Part shown: in pieces, positions 41,851-50,252 of the stretch
Position numbering within the stretch: the first letter of the stretch is position 1
Layout of the letters: each line of letters begins with the position of its first letter
Assembly (NCBI GenBank): GCA_017410455.1
Contig: JAFQQT010000001.1
Span: 1-64,000 of the forward strand
Reading direction: 5' to 3'
Source of the DNA: Clostridia bacterium
GTDB lineage: Bacteria > Bacillota > Clostridia > Christensenellales > Aristaeellaceae
Length of the DNA: 64,000 nucleotides
Translations under genes and position numbers: made by a program
The notes under the pieces: generated by a model
Told to the model about the DNA's origin: nothing
What the model saw: the letters and a program-made list of their open reading frames with translations, nothing else
Database searches by the model: none

Positions 41851-42807
41851 ATGCGGAAATCGATCATCCTGATGACGGGCCTGATGATCCTGGCGCTGCT
41901 GATTACCGGCTGTGTGGCGGGTGCGGAGCAGCGCATGGGGGAAGCTGAGGGCTATGGCGGCGTGCTGCGCGTCGCCGTGAGCATGAATGGCGGGGACGTC
42001 ACGGCTGTGGAGGTCGTCAGCCATTCGGAGACCGAGGGTGTGGGCACCCGGGCCATCGACGTGCTGCCGGACATGATCGTCCGGGAGGACAGCGTCGACG
42101 TGGACAGCGTCGCCGGCGCCACCATCACCAGCCAGGCCATCAAGGCGGCCGTGGCACAGGCCATCGGGCAGGACATGCCCGCTGCCACCCAGCCTGCGGC
42201 TCAGGGCGAACAGGCGGCTCTGCGCGGCATGGGCATGGCTGCCACGGGCCGCCTGGGCCCCGGCACGGCGGAGGACGGCACGCCCGTGTACTCCTTCAAC
42301 GTGGTCTTTGCCTCCGCGGCCTTTGACGCTGATGGCCGCATCCTCACCCTCGACGTGGATCAGCTCGAGGTGCTCTCCAGCCAGTTCACCGGCTTCCCGG
42401 AGGAAAAGGAGGCCGGGCAGGACTTCCTGACCCAGGTCAGCCAGTGGACCACCAAGGGCGCCCAGGGGGATGGCTACATGCTGGGCAGCGGCTCCTGGCG
42501 GCAGCAGATGGACGCCTACGAGCAGATGATGACCGGCATGACCATCGAAGAGATCAACGCATGGTACAGTGCGAATTTCTCCACAGAGACCGGAAAACCT
42601 GTGGATAACGCTGACGCGGTCACCGGCGCGACCATGTCCCTGCGGGATGAGCACGGCGATATCCTCACCGCCATCCAGCGCGCCTGGGAGGACGCGCAGC
42701 GCCAGCAGGGCACGCCCACGGACATGACCTCCCCCACGGAGGACGGCCTGCTGAACGACACCAACACCGAAACGCTGCCCACTGAGGGCGGCGCGAGCTA
42801 CGGCTGA
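41851..42807 (+). CDS. FMN-binding-domain lipoprotein
   Basis: 318 residues. Lipobox LLITGC (Cys at about 21) marks a lipoprotein. A first FMN_bind domain has VDVDSVAGATITSQAIKAAV, like the SGAT motif in RnfG/NqrC that carries covalent FMN on threonine. A second motif, VDNADAVTGATMSLRDE, near residue 255, could be another flavinylation site. Such lipoproteins serve extracellular electron transfer or reductases. GGAAGG is 9 nt before ATG 41851; an upstream ATG at 41812 would lack the signal at the right place. No Rnf genes or ApbE lie in the window. Confidence 0.8.
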   Translation: MRKSIILMTGLMILALLITGCVAGAEQRMGEAEGYGGVLRVAVSMNGGDVTAVEVVSHSETEGVGTRAIDVLPDMIVREDSVDVDSVAGATITSQAIKAAVAQAIGQDMPAATQPAAQGEQAALRGMGMAATGRLGPGTAEDGTPVYSFNVVFASAAFDADGRILTLDVDQLEVLSSQFTGFPEEKEAGQDFLTQVSQWTTKGAQGDGYMLGSGSWRQQMDAYEQMMTGMTIEEINAWYSANFSTETGKPVDNADAVTGATMSLRDEHGDILTAIQRAWEDAQRQQGTPTDMTSPTEDGLLNDTNTETLPTEGGASYG

Positions 42808-42883
42808 GGCACAGCTGAAAAGCTGCATACCGCCACCCAAAATCATGCATATCCCCCAGGGCAGGATTTCCCGCCCGGAACGG

Positions 42884-42924
42884 CGAAAACCTCCGCAACA
42901 CTCAACATGCGGAGGTTTTTCGTT
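42884..42924 (+). terminator. terminator hairpin that includes the pectinesterase ribosome binding site
   Basis: CGAAAACCTCCGCA (42884-42897) pairs with TGCGGAGGTTTTTCG (42908-42922), loop about 10 nt. The 3' arm contains GGAGG, the ribosome binding site of the pectinesterase gene (ATG 42925). The hairpin would end the FMN-lipoprotein transcript and, in read-through RNA, hide the ribosome binding site. Confidence 0.7.
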
Positions 42925-43881
42925 ATGCTGACCATCACCATCCAGCCCGGGGAGCACGCCCTGCAAAATGCCATCGACAGTCTGCCTGCGGACGGCACGC
43001 CCGCCGTCATCCGCCTTATGCCCGGCGAGTACCGCGAGAAGGTGGAACTCCGCCGCGACAATGTGACCCTCGAGGGCGCAGGTGCGGACGTGACCCGCAT
43101 CGTCTGGGCGGACGCGGCCACCGCGCCCCACCCCGACGGCATGAACACCGGCACCTTCCGCTCCTACACGCTGCTGGTGCTGGCAAATGGGTGCGGCCTG
43201 CGGAATCTGACGGTGCAGAATGCTGCCGCGCCCCGCGAGAAGGTCGGCCAGTGCGTGGCTCTCTTTGCCGACGGCGACCTGTTCACCTGCGAGGATGTGA
43301 CGCTGCTTTCCGCCCAGGATACGCTGTTCACCGCGCCTCTGCCGCCGAAGGAGGCGCTGAAAAACGGCTTCCTCGGCCCGACCCAGTTCCTGCCCCGCAA
43401 GCCGCAGCGCCATGTGTACCGCCGCTGCGTGATCAAGGGCGATGTGGACTTCATCTTCGGCGGCGCGGCGGCCTGGTTTGAGGACTGCGACATCGTGAGC
43501 ATCAACGCCTACGAGGACGGCCGCGTCCCCGGCGGCTATGCCACGGCGGCCTCCACGCCGGAGGGGCAGAGATTCGGCTATATTTTCCGGAATTGCCGGT
43601 TTATCGCGGGTGAGTGCGTGGCGGACGGCAGCATGTACCTGGGCCGCCCGTGGCGCGAGTTTGCGAAAACCGTGCTGATCGGCTGCGAGATCGGCGCACA
43701 CATCAGGCCCGAGGGCTGGGACAACTGGGGCAAGCCGCAGTTTGGCGAAACGGGCCTGTATGCCGAGTACGGCTGCACCGGCCCCGGCAGCGACACGGCG
43801 AATCGCGCGGCGTTCTCCCGCGTGCTGACGGCGGAGGAAGCGGCGGAGTACACCTACGAGGCGTTCATGGAGAGCCTTTGA
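42925..43881 (+). CDS. pectinesterase (carbohydrate esterase family 8)
   Basis: 318 residues folding as a right-handed beta helix. LLSAQDTLF, GDVDFIFGG and YLGRPWREFAKTVLIGCEIG are the catalytic motifs of pectin methylesterase (two Asp and the Arg of LGRPW). It removes methyl groups from pectin. There is no signal peptide, so it likely acts on imported oligogalacturonates in the cytoplasm. The ATG at 42925 follows GGAGG by 9 nt; an ATG at 42907 lies within the hairpin and adds MRRFFV. The GH31 glycosidase gene lies beside it, convergent. Confidence 0.85.
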   Translation: MLTITIQPGEHALQNAIDSLPADGTPAVIRLMPGEYREKVELRRDNVTLEGAGADVTRIVWADAATAPHPDGMNTGTFRSYTLLVLANGCGLRNLTVQNAAAPREKVGQCVALFADGDLFTCEDVTLLSAQDTLFTAPLPPKEALKNGFLGPTQFLPRKPQRHVYRRCVIKGDVDFIFGGAAAWFEDCDIVSINAYEDGRVPGGYATAASTPEGQRFGYIFRNCRFIAGECVADGSMYLGRPWREFAKTVLIGCEIGAHIRPEGWDNWGKPQFGETGLYAEYGCTGPGSDTANRAAFSRVLTAEEAAEYTYEAFMESL

Positions 43882-43942
43882 TGCGATCGTGCGTTGCAGG
43901 GGCGGTCATCAGCCGCAGGAATACATTGAAATACAAAGAAAA

Positions 43943-43982
43943 GCGCACCCGGCCGTGAAAGACCGGGTGCGCCGCGTTTTTG
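43943..43982. terminator. bidirectional terminator between pectinesterase and GH31 genes
   Basis: GCGCACCCGG pairs with CCGGGTGCGC, loop CCGTGAAAGA, followed by CGCGTTTTT on the plus strand and TTTTCTTT on the minus strand. Confidence 0.8.
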
Positions 43983-44010
43983 GTTTGCAGGTCGGGCGTT
44001 TGCCACCTTC

Positions 44011-45984
44011 TCAGAAGCAGCCCAGCACCTCAGCTCCCTCGCGCACGAAGGCGATGAACTCGCTGAGCTCCGCGTGGCAGGTGACGGTCTTGCCGCCGTC
44101 CATGGTGACACGCTCGCCGCCGCCCACGCGCACCCACTTGCCTTCGGGCAGGTAGACCTCGCGCTCCACGACCTTCGTGTCCATGATGGGCGCAAAGAGG
44201 ATGTCCGGGCCGAACATGTACTGGTCATCCAGCTCGTAGCACTTTTCATCCGCCGGGAAGTCGAAGAACATCGGGCGCATGATGGGCTCGCCGGTTTCGC
44301 TCGTGCGCTTGGCGCAGGCGAGGATGTAGGGCTTCAGCCGCTTGCGCAGGTGGATGTAGCTGGCCAGCACGGGGGTGTTGTGCTCGCCGAAGCACCAGAT
44401 CTCGTTGTCGCCGCCGGAGCGCTCCTTCACGCCGGGGTGGCGGTCCACCTGGTAGCTGGTGCGGCGGCGGGAGCCGTGCAGGCGCATCACGGGAGAGAAC
44501 AGGCCGAACTGGAACCAGCGGACGATCAGCTCGCGGAAGTAATCGCTCTCGATGTCGCCGGAGTGGAAGCCGCCGATGTCGCTGTTCCACCACGGGATGC
44601 CGCACATGGCCATGCTGAGGCCGGAAACGACGCTCTCCCGCAGGGCCTGCCAGGTGGAGGGGATGTCGCCGTTCCACACGATGGCGCCGAAGGTCTGGCT
44701 GCCGGGATACGCCGCGCGGGTCAGGCAGGCGACGTCCGTTTCGCCCTCCTTATTCAGGCCGTCCCAGAAGAGCTTGGCGTAGTAGTAGGGGTAGGTCAGG
44801 CCCATCTCCATGCCGTTGCCCAGGTGATAACGCAGGTGATTGCCCTGCTGGGGGTGGTACTCCGGCTCGGCTTCATCCAGCCAGAAGGTTTTGATGCCGT
44901 ACTGGTAGTAGCCCTTCTTCACCTGCTCCCAGACGTACTCGCGGGTGCGGGGGTTCGTCGGGTCGATGAAGGTCTGCTGACCATAGAAATCGAAGGTGCC
45001 GTACTGGCCGTTTTCGGTGCGGACGAGCATGTTCTCGTCGTTCATGGCGTTCCAGTTGTGGCTGGCGGGGTTGATGGTGGGCCAGATGGACACGACGGGG
45101 CGGATGCCCATGCTGTACAGCTCGTCGCACATGGCCTTGGGGTCAGGCCAGAGGCTGGGCTCGAATTCCCAGTTGCCCTGCTCCGTCCAGTGGAAGTAGT
45201 CGATGACGATGGCGTCCACGGGGATGCCCATGGCGTGATACTTGCGGGCGACCTCCAGCAGATCGTCCTGGCTCTCATAGCGGAGCTTGCACTGCCAGTA
45301 GCCCGCGGCCCACTCGGGCATTTCGGGGCTGAAGCCGGTCAGCTCGGCATAGCGGCGCATGGCGATGGCGGGGGTTGCAGCGGCGGCGATGACATAATCC
45401 GCCTGATAGGCGCAGTTGGCCTCCCACAGCGTGCGGCTGCGGCCGAACTCCACGCGACCGGGGCTGGGGCTGTTCCACAGGAAATAGTAGCCCAGGGAGG
45501 AATACACGCAGGGCAGGGCGGATTTGGTGTTGTAGTGCCACAGGTCGGTGGCGGTACCCTTGCGGTCCAGGCAGGGCTGCTGCTCCTGGCCGATGCCGTA
45601 GAAATGCTCGCCCTCGTTGGCACCAAACAGCGCGCGGATGCGGTACATGTTGCCGGCCTGGTGGGTGTACTTGGTGACAGGGTCGCCGTCCTCGCGGGAG
45701 CGGAGGATTTCCTTGCCGTCGCGGGTGAAGCGGAATTCACACCGCTGCCAGCCCTTCCACACGTCTACGGTCAGGCTGCCGACGGTCATGTGGGCGCTGT
45801 GCTCGTCGCCGGTGACGGTGCATTCGGCGGGCAGGGGGTCGAGCAGCGTCCACTTCTCCTGGGAGAAGGCGCCGTTGCGGGTGGCGCGCACGCGGATGGT
45901 GTCGGGGCCGTAGGGCTCAAAGAGGATGGTCTCGTCGCGCATCTGGAAGAGGATGCTGCGGTCGGTGGCGGTGATCTTGCTCAT
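44011..45984 (-). CDS. glycoside hydrolase family 31 (alpha-xylosidase/alpha-glucosidase)
   Basis: 657 residues with no signal peptide. FWLDEAEPE holds the nucleophile Asp370, WNGDIPSTWQAL the acid/base Asp, and GIPWWNSDIGGF a substrate-binding segment, all typical of GH31. The WLDEAEPE form is common in YicI-like alpha-xylosidases and sulfoquinovosidase-like relatives, so the true substrate is open. ATG 45984 has GAGGAG 10 nt upstream. Its own promoter is at 46037-46065. With pectinesterase across the convergent boundary it may serve plant-wall sugar use. Confidence 0.9.
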   Translation of the reverse strand: MSKITATDRSILFQMRDETILFEPYGPDTIRVRATRNGAFSQEKWTLLDPLPAECTVTGDEHSAHMTVGSLTVDVWKGWQRCEFRFTRDGKEILRSREDGDPVTKYTHQAGNMYRIRALFGANEGEHFYGIGQEQQPCLDRKGTATDLWHYNTKSALPCVYSSLGYYFLWNSPSPGRVEFGRSRTLWEANCAYQADYVIAAAATPAIAMRRYAELTGFSPEMPEWAAGYWQCKLRYESQDDLLEVARKYHAMGIPVDAIVIDYFHWTEQGNWEFEPSLWPDPKAMCDELYSMGIRPVVSIWPTINPASHNWNAMNDENMLVRTENGQYGTFDFYGQQTFIDPTNPRTREYVWEQVKKGYYQYGIKTFWLDEAEPEYHPQQGNHLRYHLGNGMEMGLTYPYYYAKLFWDGLNKEGETDVACLTRAAYPGSQTFGAIVWNGDIPSTWQALRESVVSGLSMAMCGIPWWNSDIGGFHSGDIESDYFRELIVRWFQFGLFSPVMRLHGSRRRTSYQVDRHPGVKERSGGDNEIWCFGEHNTPVLASYIHLRKRLKPYILACAKRTSETGEPIMRPMFFDFPADEKCYELDDQYMFGPDILFAPIMDTKVVEREVYLPEGKWVRVGGGERVTMDGGKTVTCHAELSEFIAFVREGAEVLGCF

Positions 45985-46292
45985 GCGGGGGATGCTCCTC
46001 TCGCTTGTTTTGCTGAACGGGGGATTGCTTGTGGATATTGTACATGAATTTTGCGCCGGGGACAAGGGGGCGCACGAAAAAAGCCTCCCACGCGGGGAGG
46101 CCTCAGACCGGATGAGCACCGGGGCGGGGCGATATCGCCGGGGGAGAAGGCAGTCAGGGCTGACAGGCGGCCCTCGACGGGCACGCGGATGAAGTCCGGC
46201 GTATTCCGGGGCAGGATGTGCATTTCAGGGCGGCTCATGGGGCGGGAGACCTCGCGGAGGATGGAGAAGTTTTCCGGGTAGTTGCTCGTCAT
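45981..46292 (-). CDS. possible small gene, probably frameshifted
   Basis: Starts MTSNYPENFSILREVSRP after AAAGGAG (9 nt). As read it runs 103 residues and its stop overlaps the GH31 start (ATGA). But the frame passes through an intrinsic terminator (46076-46108) and the GH31 promoter, and the last 40 residues look non-protein-like. In the next frame a TGA occurs just before the terminator, giving a protein of about 58 residues if one base is lost near 46128. I favour a short frameshifted or degenerate gene. Confidence 0.35.
   Translation of the reverse strand: MTSNYPENFSILREVSRPMSRPEMHILPRNTPDFIRVPVEGRLSALTAFSPGDIAPPRCSSGLRPPRVGGFFRAPPCPRRKIHVQYPQAIPRSAKQARGASPA
46037..46065 (-). promoter_or_regulatory. 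sigma-A promoter of the GH31 gene
   Basis: Minus strand TTGTCC (46065-46060), 17-nt spacer, TACAAT (46042-46037). Confidence 0.65.
46076..46108 (-). terminator. intrinsic terminator upstream of the GH31 promoter
   Basis: On the minus strand GCCTCCC pairs with GGGAGGC around CGCGT, followed by TTTTTTCG. Confidence 0.75.
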
Positions 46293-46450
46293 GGCGGTTC
46301 GCTCCTTTCCTTTTGTGAGTTCATGATAGCATGCGCTCCGGCGGAAATCATGAAGAAAAGGTTGCGAACGGAATTTTGGTGGACTGAAATGCGGAAGTCG
46401 GGGGGATGGCGTTGACCTGGATTCATGACCTGCCAGCAATCTGACAGGCA

Positions 46451-46483
46451 AGCAAAATCCCCGCCTGCCAAAGCAGACGGGGA
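46451..46483 (-). terminator. terminator of the rny transcript
   Basis: Minus strand CCCCGTCTGC pairs with GCAGGCGGGG around TTTG, followed by ATTTTGCTT. Confidence 0.75.
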
Positions 46484-46484
46484 A

Positions 46485-46656
46485 AATGTTCGGTAAAAGT
46501 CAACTCCAGCGCGGCTCGCCCGTTGCGAGCCGTGCCCGCGCGATGCACCCTCCGTGCATCGTGCGACGCGTAACTGTGCCAAAGCACCACGCGGAAGCAA
46601 GCAGAACCGAAGGCGCTCAGCCCGATCGCGAGCTGCCCCGCCGGGGGCTCCCCGGC
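46485..46656 (-). other. structured 3' region of rny (possible small RNA)
   Basis: 172 bp between the rny stop codon and its terminator, with strong hairpins: GCACGATGCAC/GTGCATCGCGC-type stem near 46546-46573, CGGCTCGC/GCGAGCCG near 46520-46541 and a GC-rich stem near the stop codon. No coding content. It could be a long 3' UTR or a processed sRNA. Confidence 0.4.
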
Positions 46657-48252
46657 TTACTTGGCGTACTCCATGGAGCGGGTTTCGCGGATGACGTTGA
46701 CGCGGATCTGGCCGGGGTACTCCATCTCCTGCTCGATGCGCTTGGCGATTTCCTTCGCCAGCACCTTGGTGCCCTCGTCGGTCACGTCGTCGGGCTTGAC
46801 CATGATGCGCACCTCGCGGCCGGACTGGATGGCGTAGCACTTCTCCACGCCGGCGAAGGACATGGCGATCTCCTCCAGCTTGGTCAGGCGCTTGATGTAA
46901 TTCTCCAGGGACTCGCGGCGGGCGCCGGGACGCGCGGCGCTGATGGCGTCGGCGGCCTGCACCAGCACGGCCTCGATGGTCTGGGGCTCCACATCGTTGT
47001 GGTGGGCGAGGATCGCGTGCACCACGTCGGGGCTCTCGTTGAACTTGCGGGCCAGCTCGCCGCCCAGGGTCACGTGGGTGCCCTCGGCCTCGTGGTCAAC
47101 GGCCTTGCCGATGTCGTGCAGGAGGCCTGCGCGCTTGGCCAGCTGGACGTCAGCGCCCAGCTCGGCGGCCATCAGGCCCGCCACGTGGCTGACCTCGATG
47201 GCGTGCTTGAGCACGTTCTGGCCGTAGGAGGTGCGGTAGCGCAGGCGGCCCAGGAGCTTGACCAGCTCGGGGTGGATGCCGTGCTGATTGGTCTCAAAGA
47301 CGGCGGCGTCGCCGGCCTCGCGGATCTGCTGCTCGACCTCGCGCTTGGCCTTTTCCACCGTTTCCTCGATGCGGGCGGGGTGGATGCGGCCGTCGTTGAT
47401 CAGGCGCTCCACGGTGATGCGGGCCACCTCGCGGCGGACGGGATCGAAGGCGGAGACGATGACGGTCTCGGGGGTATCGTCGATGAGCAGGTCAACGCCG
47501 GTGGCGGTTTCCAGGGCGCGGATGTTGCGGCCCTCGCGGCCGATGATGCGGCCCTTCATGTCATCGTTGGGCAGGGCGATGGCGCTGACGGTGGACTCGG
47601 CCACGTGGTCGGCGGCGCAGCGCTGGATGGCCAGGGCGATGAGGTTGCGGGCGCGCTTTTCGGCCTCCTCCTTGGCGCGGGCTTCAGCGTCACGCACATA
47701 GGCCGCAGCGTCGTGGTAGGCTTCCTTCTGCACGCGGTCGATGATGATCTGCTTGGCCTCGTCCTGGGTCATGGCGGCGATGCGCTCCAGCTCGGCGGAC
47801 TGCTTCTTGTGCAGTTCCTCGGCTTCCTGGCGGAGTTTTTCGGCGTCCTCCAGCTTGCGGTCGAGGGCGTCGGAGCGCTTCTTCAGGTCGGATTCGCGGG
47901 AATCCAGGCTGTCGGAGCGCTTGTCCAGGGACGTCTCGCGCTGCATCAGGCGGGACTCGGTGCGCTGCACTTCGGCGCGGCGCTCGCGGATGTCCTGCTC
48001 GGCGGTGGCCTTCTCCGCGTCCAGCGCGGCGCGGTCCTTCTTCAGGGCGTCGCGGGCCTCGGTGATCCGCTCCATCTTCTCGCGCTTGTACTCATCGGCC
48101 TTGCGCGCCGCGTCGGTCAGCAGCTGCTGCGCCATCGCCTCGCTCCGGCCGATCTTTGCTTCGGTCACGTTCTTGCGGTAGGTGTAGCCAACGAAGTAGC
48201 ACACCGCACCCACAATCACGCTGATGAGAATCGTCACCCAAATGGGTAGCAT
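46657..48252 (-). CDS. rny: ribonuclease Y
   Basis: 531 residues, normal for RNase Y (about 520). Order: N-terminal transmembrane helix (residues 4-24), a long coiled coil rich in E, K and R (about 30-215), a KH domain ([20 protein letters not shown]), an HD domain with [11 protein letters not shown], and a C-terminal domain ending [17 protein letters not shown]. It is the membrane endonuclease that starts mRNA decay in Bacillota. AAGGAGGG precedes ATG 48252. A leader of about 600 nt separates it from its best promoter. Confidence 0.97.
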   Translation of the reverse strand: MLPIWVTILISVIVGAVCYFVGYTYRKNVTEAKIGRSEAMAQQLLTDAARKADEYKREKMERITEARDALKKDRAALDAEKATAEQDIRERRAEVQRTESRLMQRETSLDKRSDSLDSRESDLKKRSDALDRKLEDAEKLRQEAEELHKKQSAELERIAAMTQDEAKQIIIDRVQKEAYHDAAAYVRDAEARAKEEAEKRARNLIALAIQRCAADHVAESTVSAIALPNDDMKGRIIGREGRNIRALETATGVDLLIDDTPETVIVSAFDPVRREVARITVERLINDGRIHPARIEETVEKAKREVEQQIREAGDAAVFETNQHGIHPELVKLLGRLRYRTSYGQNVLKHAIEVSHVAGLMAAELGADVQLAKRAGLLHDIGKAVDHEAEGTHVTLGGELARKFNESPDVVHAILAHHNDVEPQTIEAVLVQAADAISAARPGARRESLENYIKRLTKLEEIAMSFAGVEKCYAIQSGREVRIMVKPDDVTDEGTKVLAKEIAKRIEQEMEYPGQIRVNVIRETRSMEYAK

Positions 48253-48850
48253 GGTGTCATTTCCCTCCTTTTTTCGTTTTTGTTTCCGGTATGTTTGTGC
48301 AAGAGCATGTAGGGAGCCGGCTGCACGAAGAAAGCCGCACGGGCAAAACCCGTACGGCGCTGCTGTATGCGAAAGAGCCCGGCCCTGATGGGCACAGGGA
48401 ATACGCTTCCCTGCTGATACGCATGGCGGGCGCAGCGGCCTGCTTTCCCGGGGGATGCGGATTTCAGAGAATCGCTGCTTCCCCTGGCGGAGCGGCGCAC
48501 CACGCCGGAATGACATACGCATCCGGATGATGTGTGAATACCGGCATTTCATCATGGCAGGCGGGGCAAGGCCGGCCTGCGGTTCACAAACGGGACGAAG
48601 GATGGCTCCGGCGGGGATATGCGCATGAGGATGCGCCAGCCCATGGCCGGAGATTCTTCCAGGACGCCGTCTCCGGCATCCGGTTTCGATTGCGTTTTAT
48701 GATGCGGCGGGCCGGCGATAAGGCCGGGAGACGCCGAAAATGGACGTGCAGCGGACGATGGAACCGTCCTGCACGGATGGCGGTATACAGGGACTCTATC
48801 GAATAACAGCACGGGCAGAGCGGTCACGCCGCATCACCCGACAGCCGATC
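48253..48850 (-). promoter_or_regulatory. long rny leader with attenuator-like hairpin
   Basis: About 600 nt of noncoding RNA would precede rny if transcription starts at the promoter at 48858. Near its end GCCGTACGGG pairs with CCCGTGCGGC around TTTTG (48337-48360), followed by TTTCTTC, a terminator-like hairpin. I recognise no known riboswitch. Small ORFs here have no good ribosome binding site. Confidence 0.5.
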
Positions 48851-48857
48851 AACGTTT

Positions 48858-48886
48858 ATTGTACAGTCTTTTTTGGCAGATGTCAA
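48858..48886 (-). promoter_or_regulatory. consensus sigma-A promoter, probably for rny
   Basis: Minus strand TTGACA (48886-48881), 17-nt spacer, TACAAT (48863-48858). Five of six and six of six matches. Confidence 0.75.
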
Positions 48887-48923
48887 GATGCATTCCGGCC
48901 GAACTTGCATTTCGCCGGGAATA

Positions 48924-50039
48924 TCATGCATCGGGCCTGTCGGGGAGGTAGCGGCGCATGCGCTGGTTCACGCGGAAGATGGCGTTGGTGATCTTCGTGC
49001 CCAGCCAGGAGGCGAAGAAGCACACGCACATGGCGCAGAATCCGGCGAAGACGGCGCCCAGCATGGCGCTGAAGGAAACGTGCGTCCAGAACATGCGCCC
49101 CACGCACACGCCCATGCAGGCTGACAGCGCGAACCGCACCGGGCGGCACTGCGGGTTCATCACGCCCCACAGCAGCCCTGACACAAGGCCCAGGCAGGGG
49201 CTCAGCGCCAGCAGGCAGACCCCTGTCTGCCACGGCACCTCCCGCCATCGGGGGCAGCAGAAGATCAGCCCGTAGGCGAGGAAAATGAACAGCATGCCCA
49301 GCAGGGAACTGGGGTTGAGGAAGTAGAGGTGGGGGTTGCGCTTGCGCGGGGGCTGCGGTTCCGGCGGATGCGCGGGGGTCTGCCGGGCGGGTGGATCCGC
49401 GGGAGCAGGGTGGGTTTCTTCCCTGATGGGCTTTTCCACGGGGGCGGGGCGGGTCTCCACCGGGGCGGGTTTGTCGGCGGGGTTGGTGTGGGGCCTGTCG
49501 TGCCTGGCAGAGCGCTTGCCGGAGGAGGAACCGGACTTGTACCCATCCTTGTTGCCCTGGGACGCGCTGCGGTGGCGGGAGGAACGGCGGCTCCGTGGCT
49601 GTCCGCCATGGGAGGGCGGAGCCTGCCCGGCGTCGTCCTCATGCAGCACGATGTAACGGGGCGCGGGCGGATCATCGTCGAAGCTGTTTTCGGACTCATC
49701 CGGCGCGGGCGGGTAGTCGTTGCTGAAGCTGTCCTGTGCCGGTGCGGAGACCGCGCCGCCCTGGAAGCGGGGGACGGCGGGGGTCTCGCGCTCAGCCTGG
49801 CGGAGCATCTCCTGGAAGGTGGGGCAGGCCGCGTCGTCCATGTATTCCAGGTAGATCCCGGTCAGGCCGCACAGGCCGTTGGAGAGATGGCGGCACTGTT
49901 CACAGGGGCGGATGGCGTTCCAGAAGTCCCCATCGGGCTTGTAGGAGGCGCAGAAGCCGCTCTCCGGGCGGGGGGAATGGGGGCAGTCCCCGGCGTTGTT
50001 GTTATGGTAGCAGTTGCTGCAATGATACGGATGGCTCAT
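48924..50039 (-). CDS. membrane protein with Cys-rich N-terminus and proline-rich linker
   Basis: 371 residues. The first 75 residues hold ten cysteines (CSNCYHNNNAGDC, CEQCRHLSNGLCGL, CPTF), probably two zinc-binding knuckles. A disordered linker rich in P, S, R and D (about 90-240) leads to three or four transmembrane helices at the C-terminus (from about residue 250). I recognise no family for the whole. AAAGGAG is 7 nt before ATG 50039. It has its own promoter and ends just before the rny promoter. Confidence 0.65.
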   Translation of the reverse strand: MSHPYHCSNCYHNNNAGDCPHSPRPESGFCASYKPDGDFWNAIRPCEQCRHLSNGLCGLTGIYLEYMDDAACPTFQEMLRQAERETPAVPRFQGGAVSAPAQDSFSNDYPPAPDESENSFDDDPPAPRYIVLHEDDAGQAPPSHGGQPRSRRSSRHRSASQGNKDGYKSGSSSGKRSARHDRPHTNPADKPAPVETRPAPVEKPIREETHPAPADPPARQTPAHPPEPQPPRKRNPHLYFLNPSSLLGMLFIFLAYGLIFCCPRWREVPWQTGVCLLALSPCLGLVSGLLWGVMNPQCRPVRFALSACMGVCVGRMFWTHVSFSAMLGAVFAGFCAMCVCFFASWLGTKITNAIFRVNQRMRRYLPDRPDA

Positions 50040-50078
50040 GGCAGGGCTCCTTTGCGTCGAATGACCTGATGTGATTTC

Positions 50079-50107
50079 AGCATACCACACAAGGCGGCAG
50101 AAGACAA
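50079..50107 (-). promoter_or_regulatory. promoter of the Cys-rich membrane protein gene
   Basis: Minus strand TTGTCT (50107-50102), 17-nt spacer, TATGCT (50084-50079). Confidence 0.6.
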
Positions 50108-50157
50108 TCCCGTGCGCTGCAGCGAATGTAAATTCAGACAGGAAATTCCCCTGAATA

Positions 50158-50186
50158 TGGACAAAGCGCCGGGAAGGGAGTATAAT
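50158..50186 (+). promoter_or_regulatory. sigma-A promoter of the phosphodiester-glycosidase operon
   Basis: TGGACA (50158-50163), 17-nt spacer, TATAAT (50181-50186). The same TGGACA/TATAAT pair drives the secreted operon at 32.3 kb. Confidence 0.8.
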
Positions 50187-50252
50187 TGAAAGGTATGGAT
50201 GCGCCGGGTATTCCGGCGTCAACAGGTACAACGATGAGAAGAGGCGAATTTC

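Noticed and set aside
44074..46047. 657-residue plus-strand ORF opposite GH31
   Set aside because: Low-complexity G/A/V/D/H composition typical of an antisense frame of a GC-rich gene.
48552..48827. 91-residue minus-strand ORF in the rny leader
   Set aside because: No ribosome binding site and no protein-like pattern.
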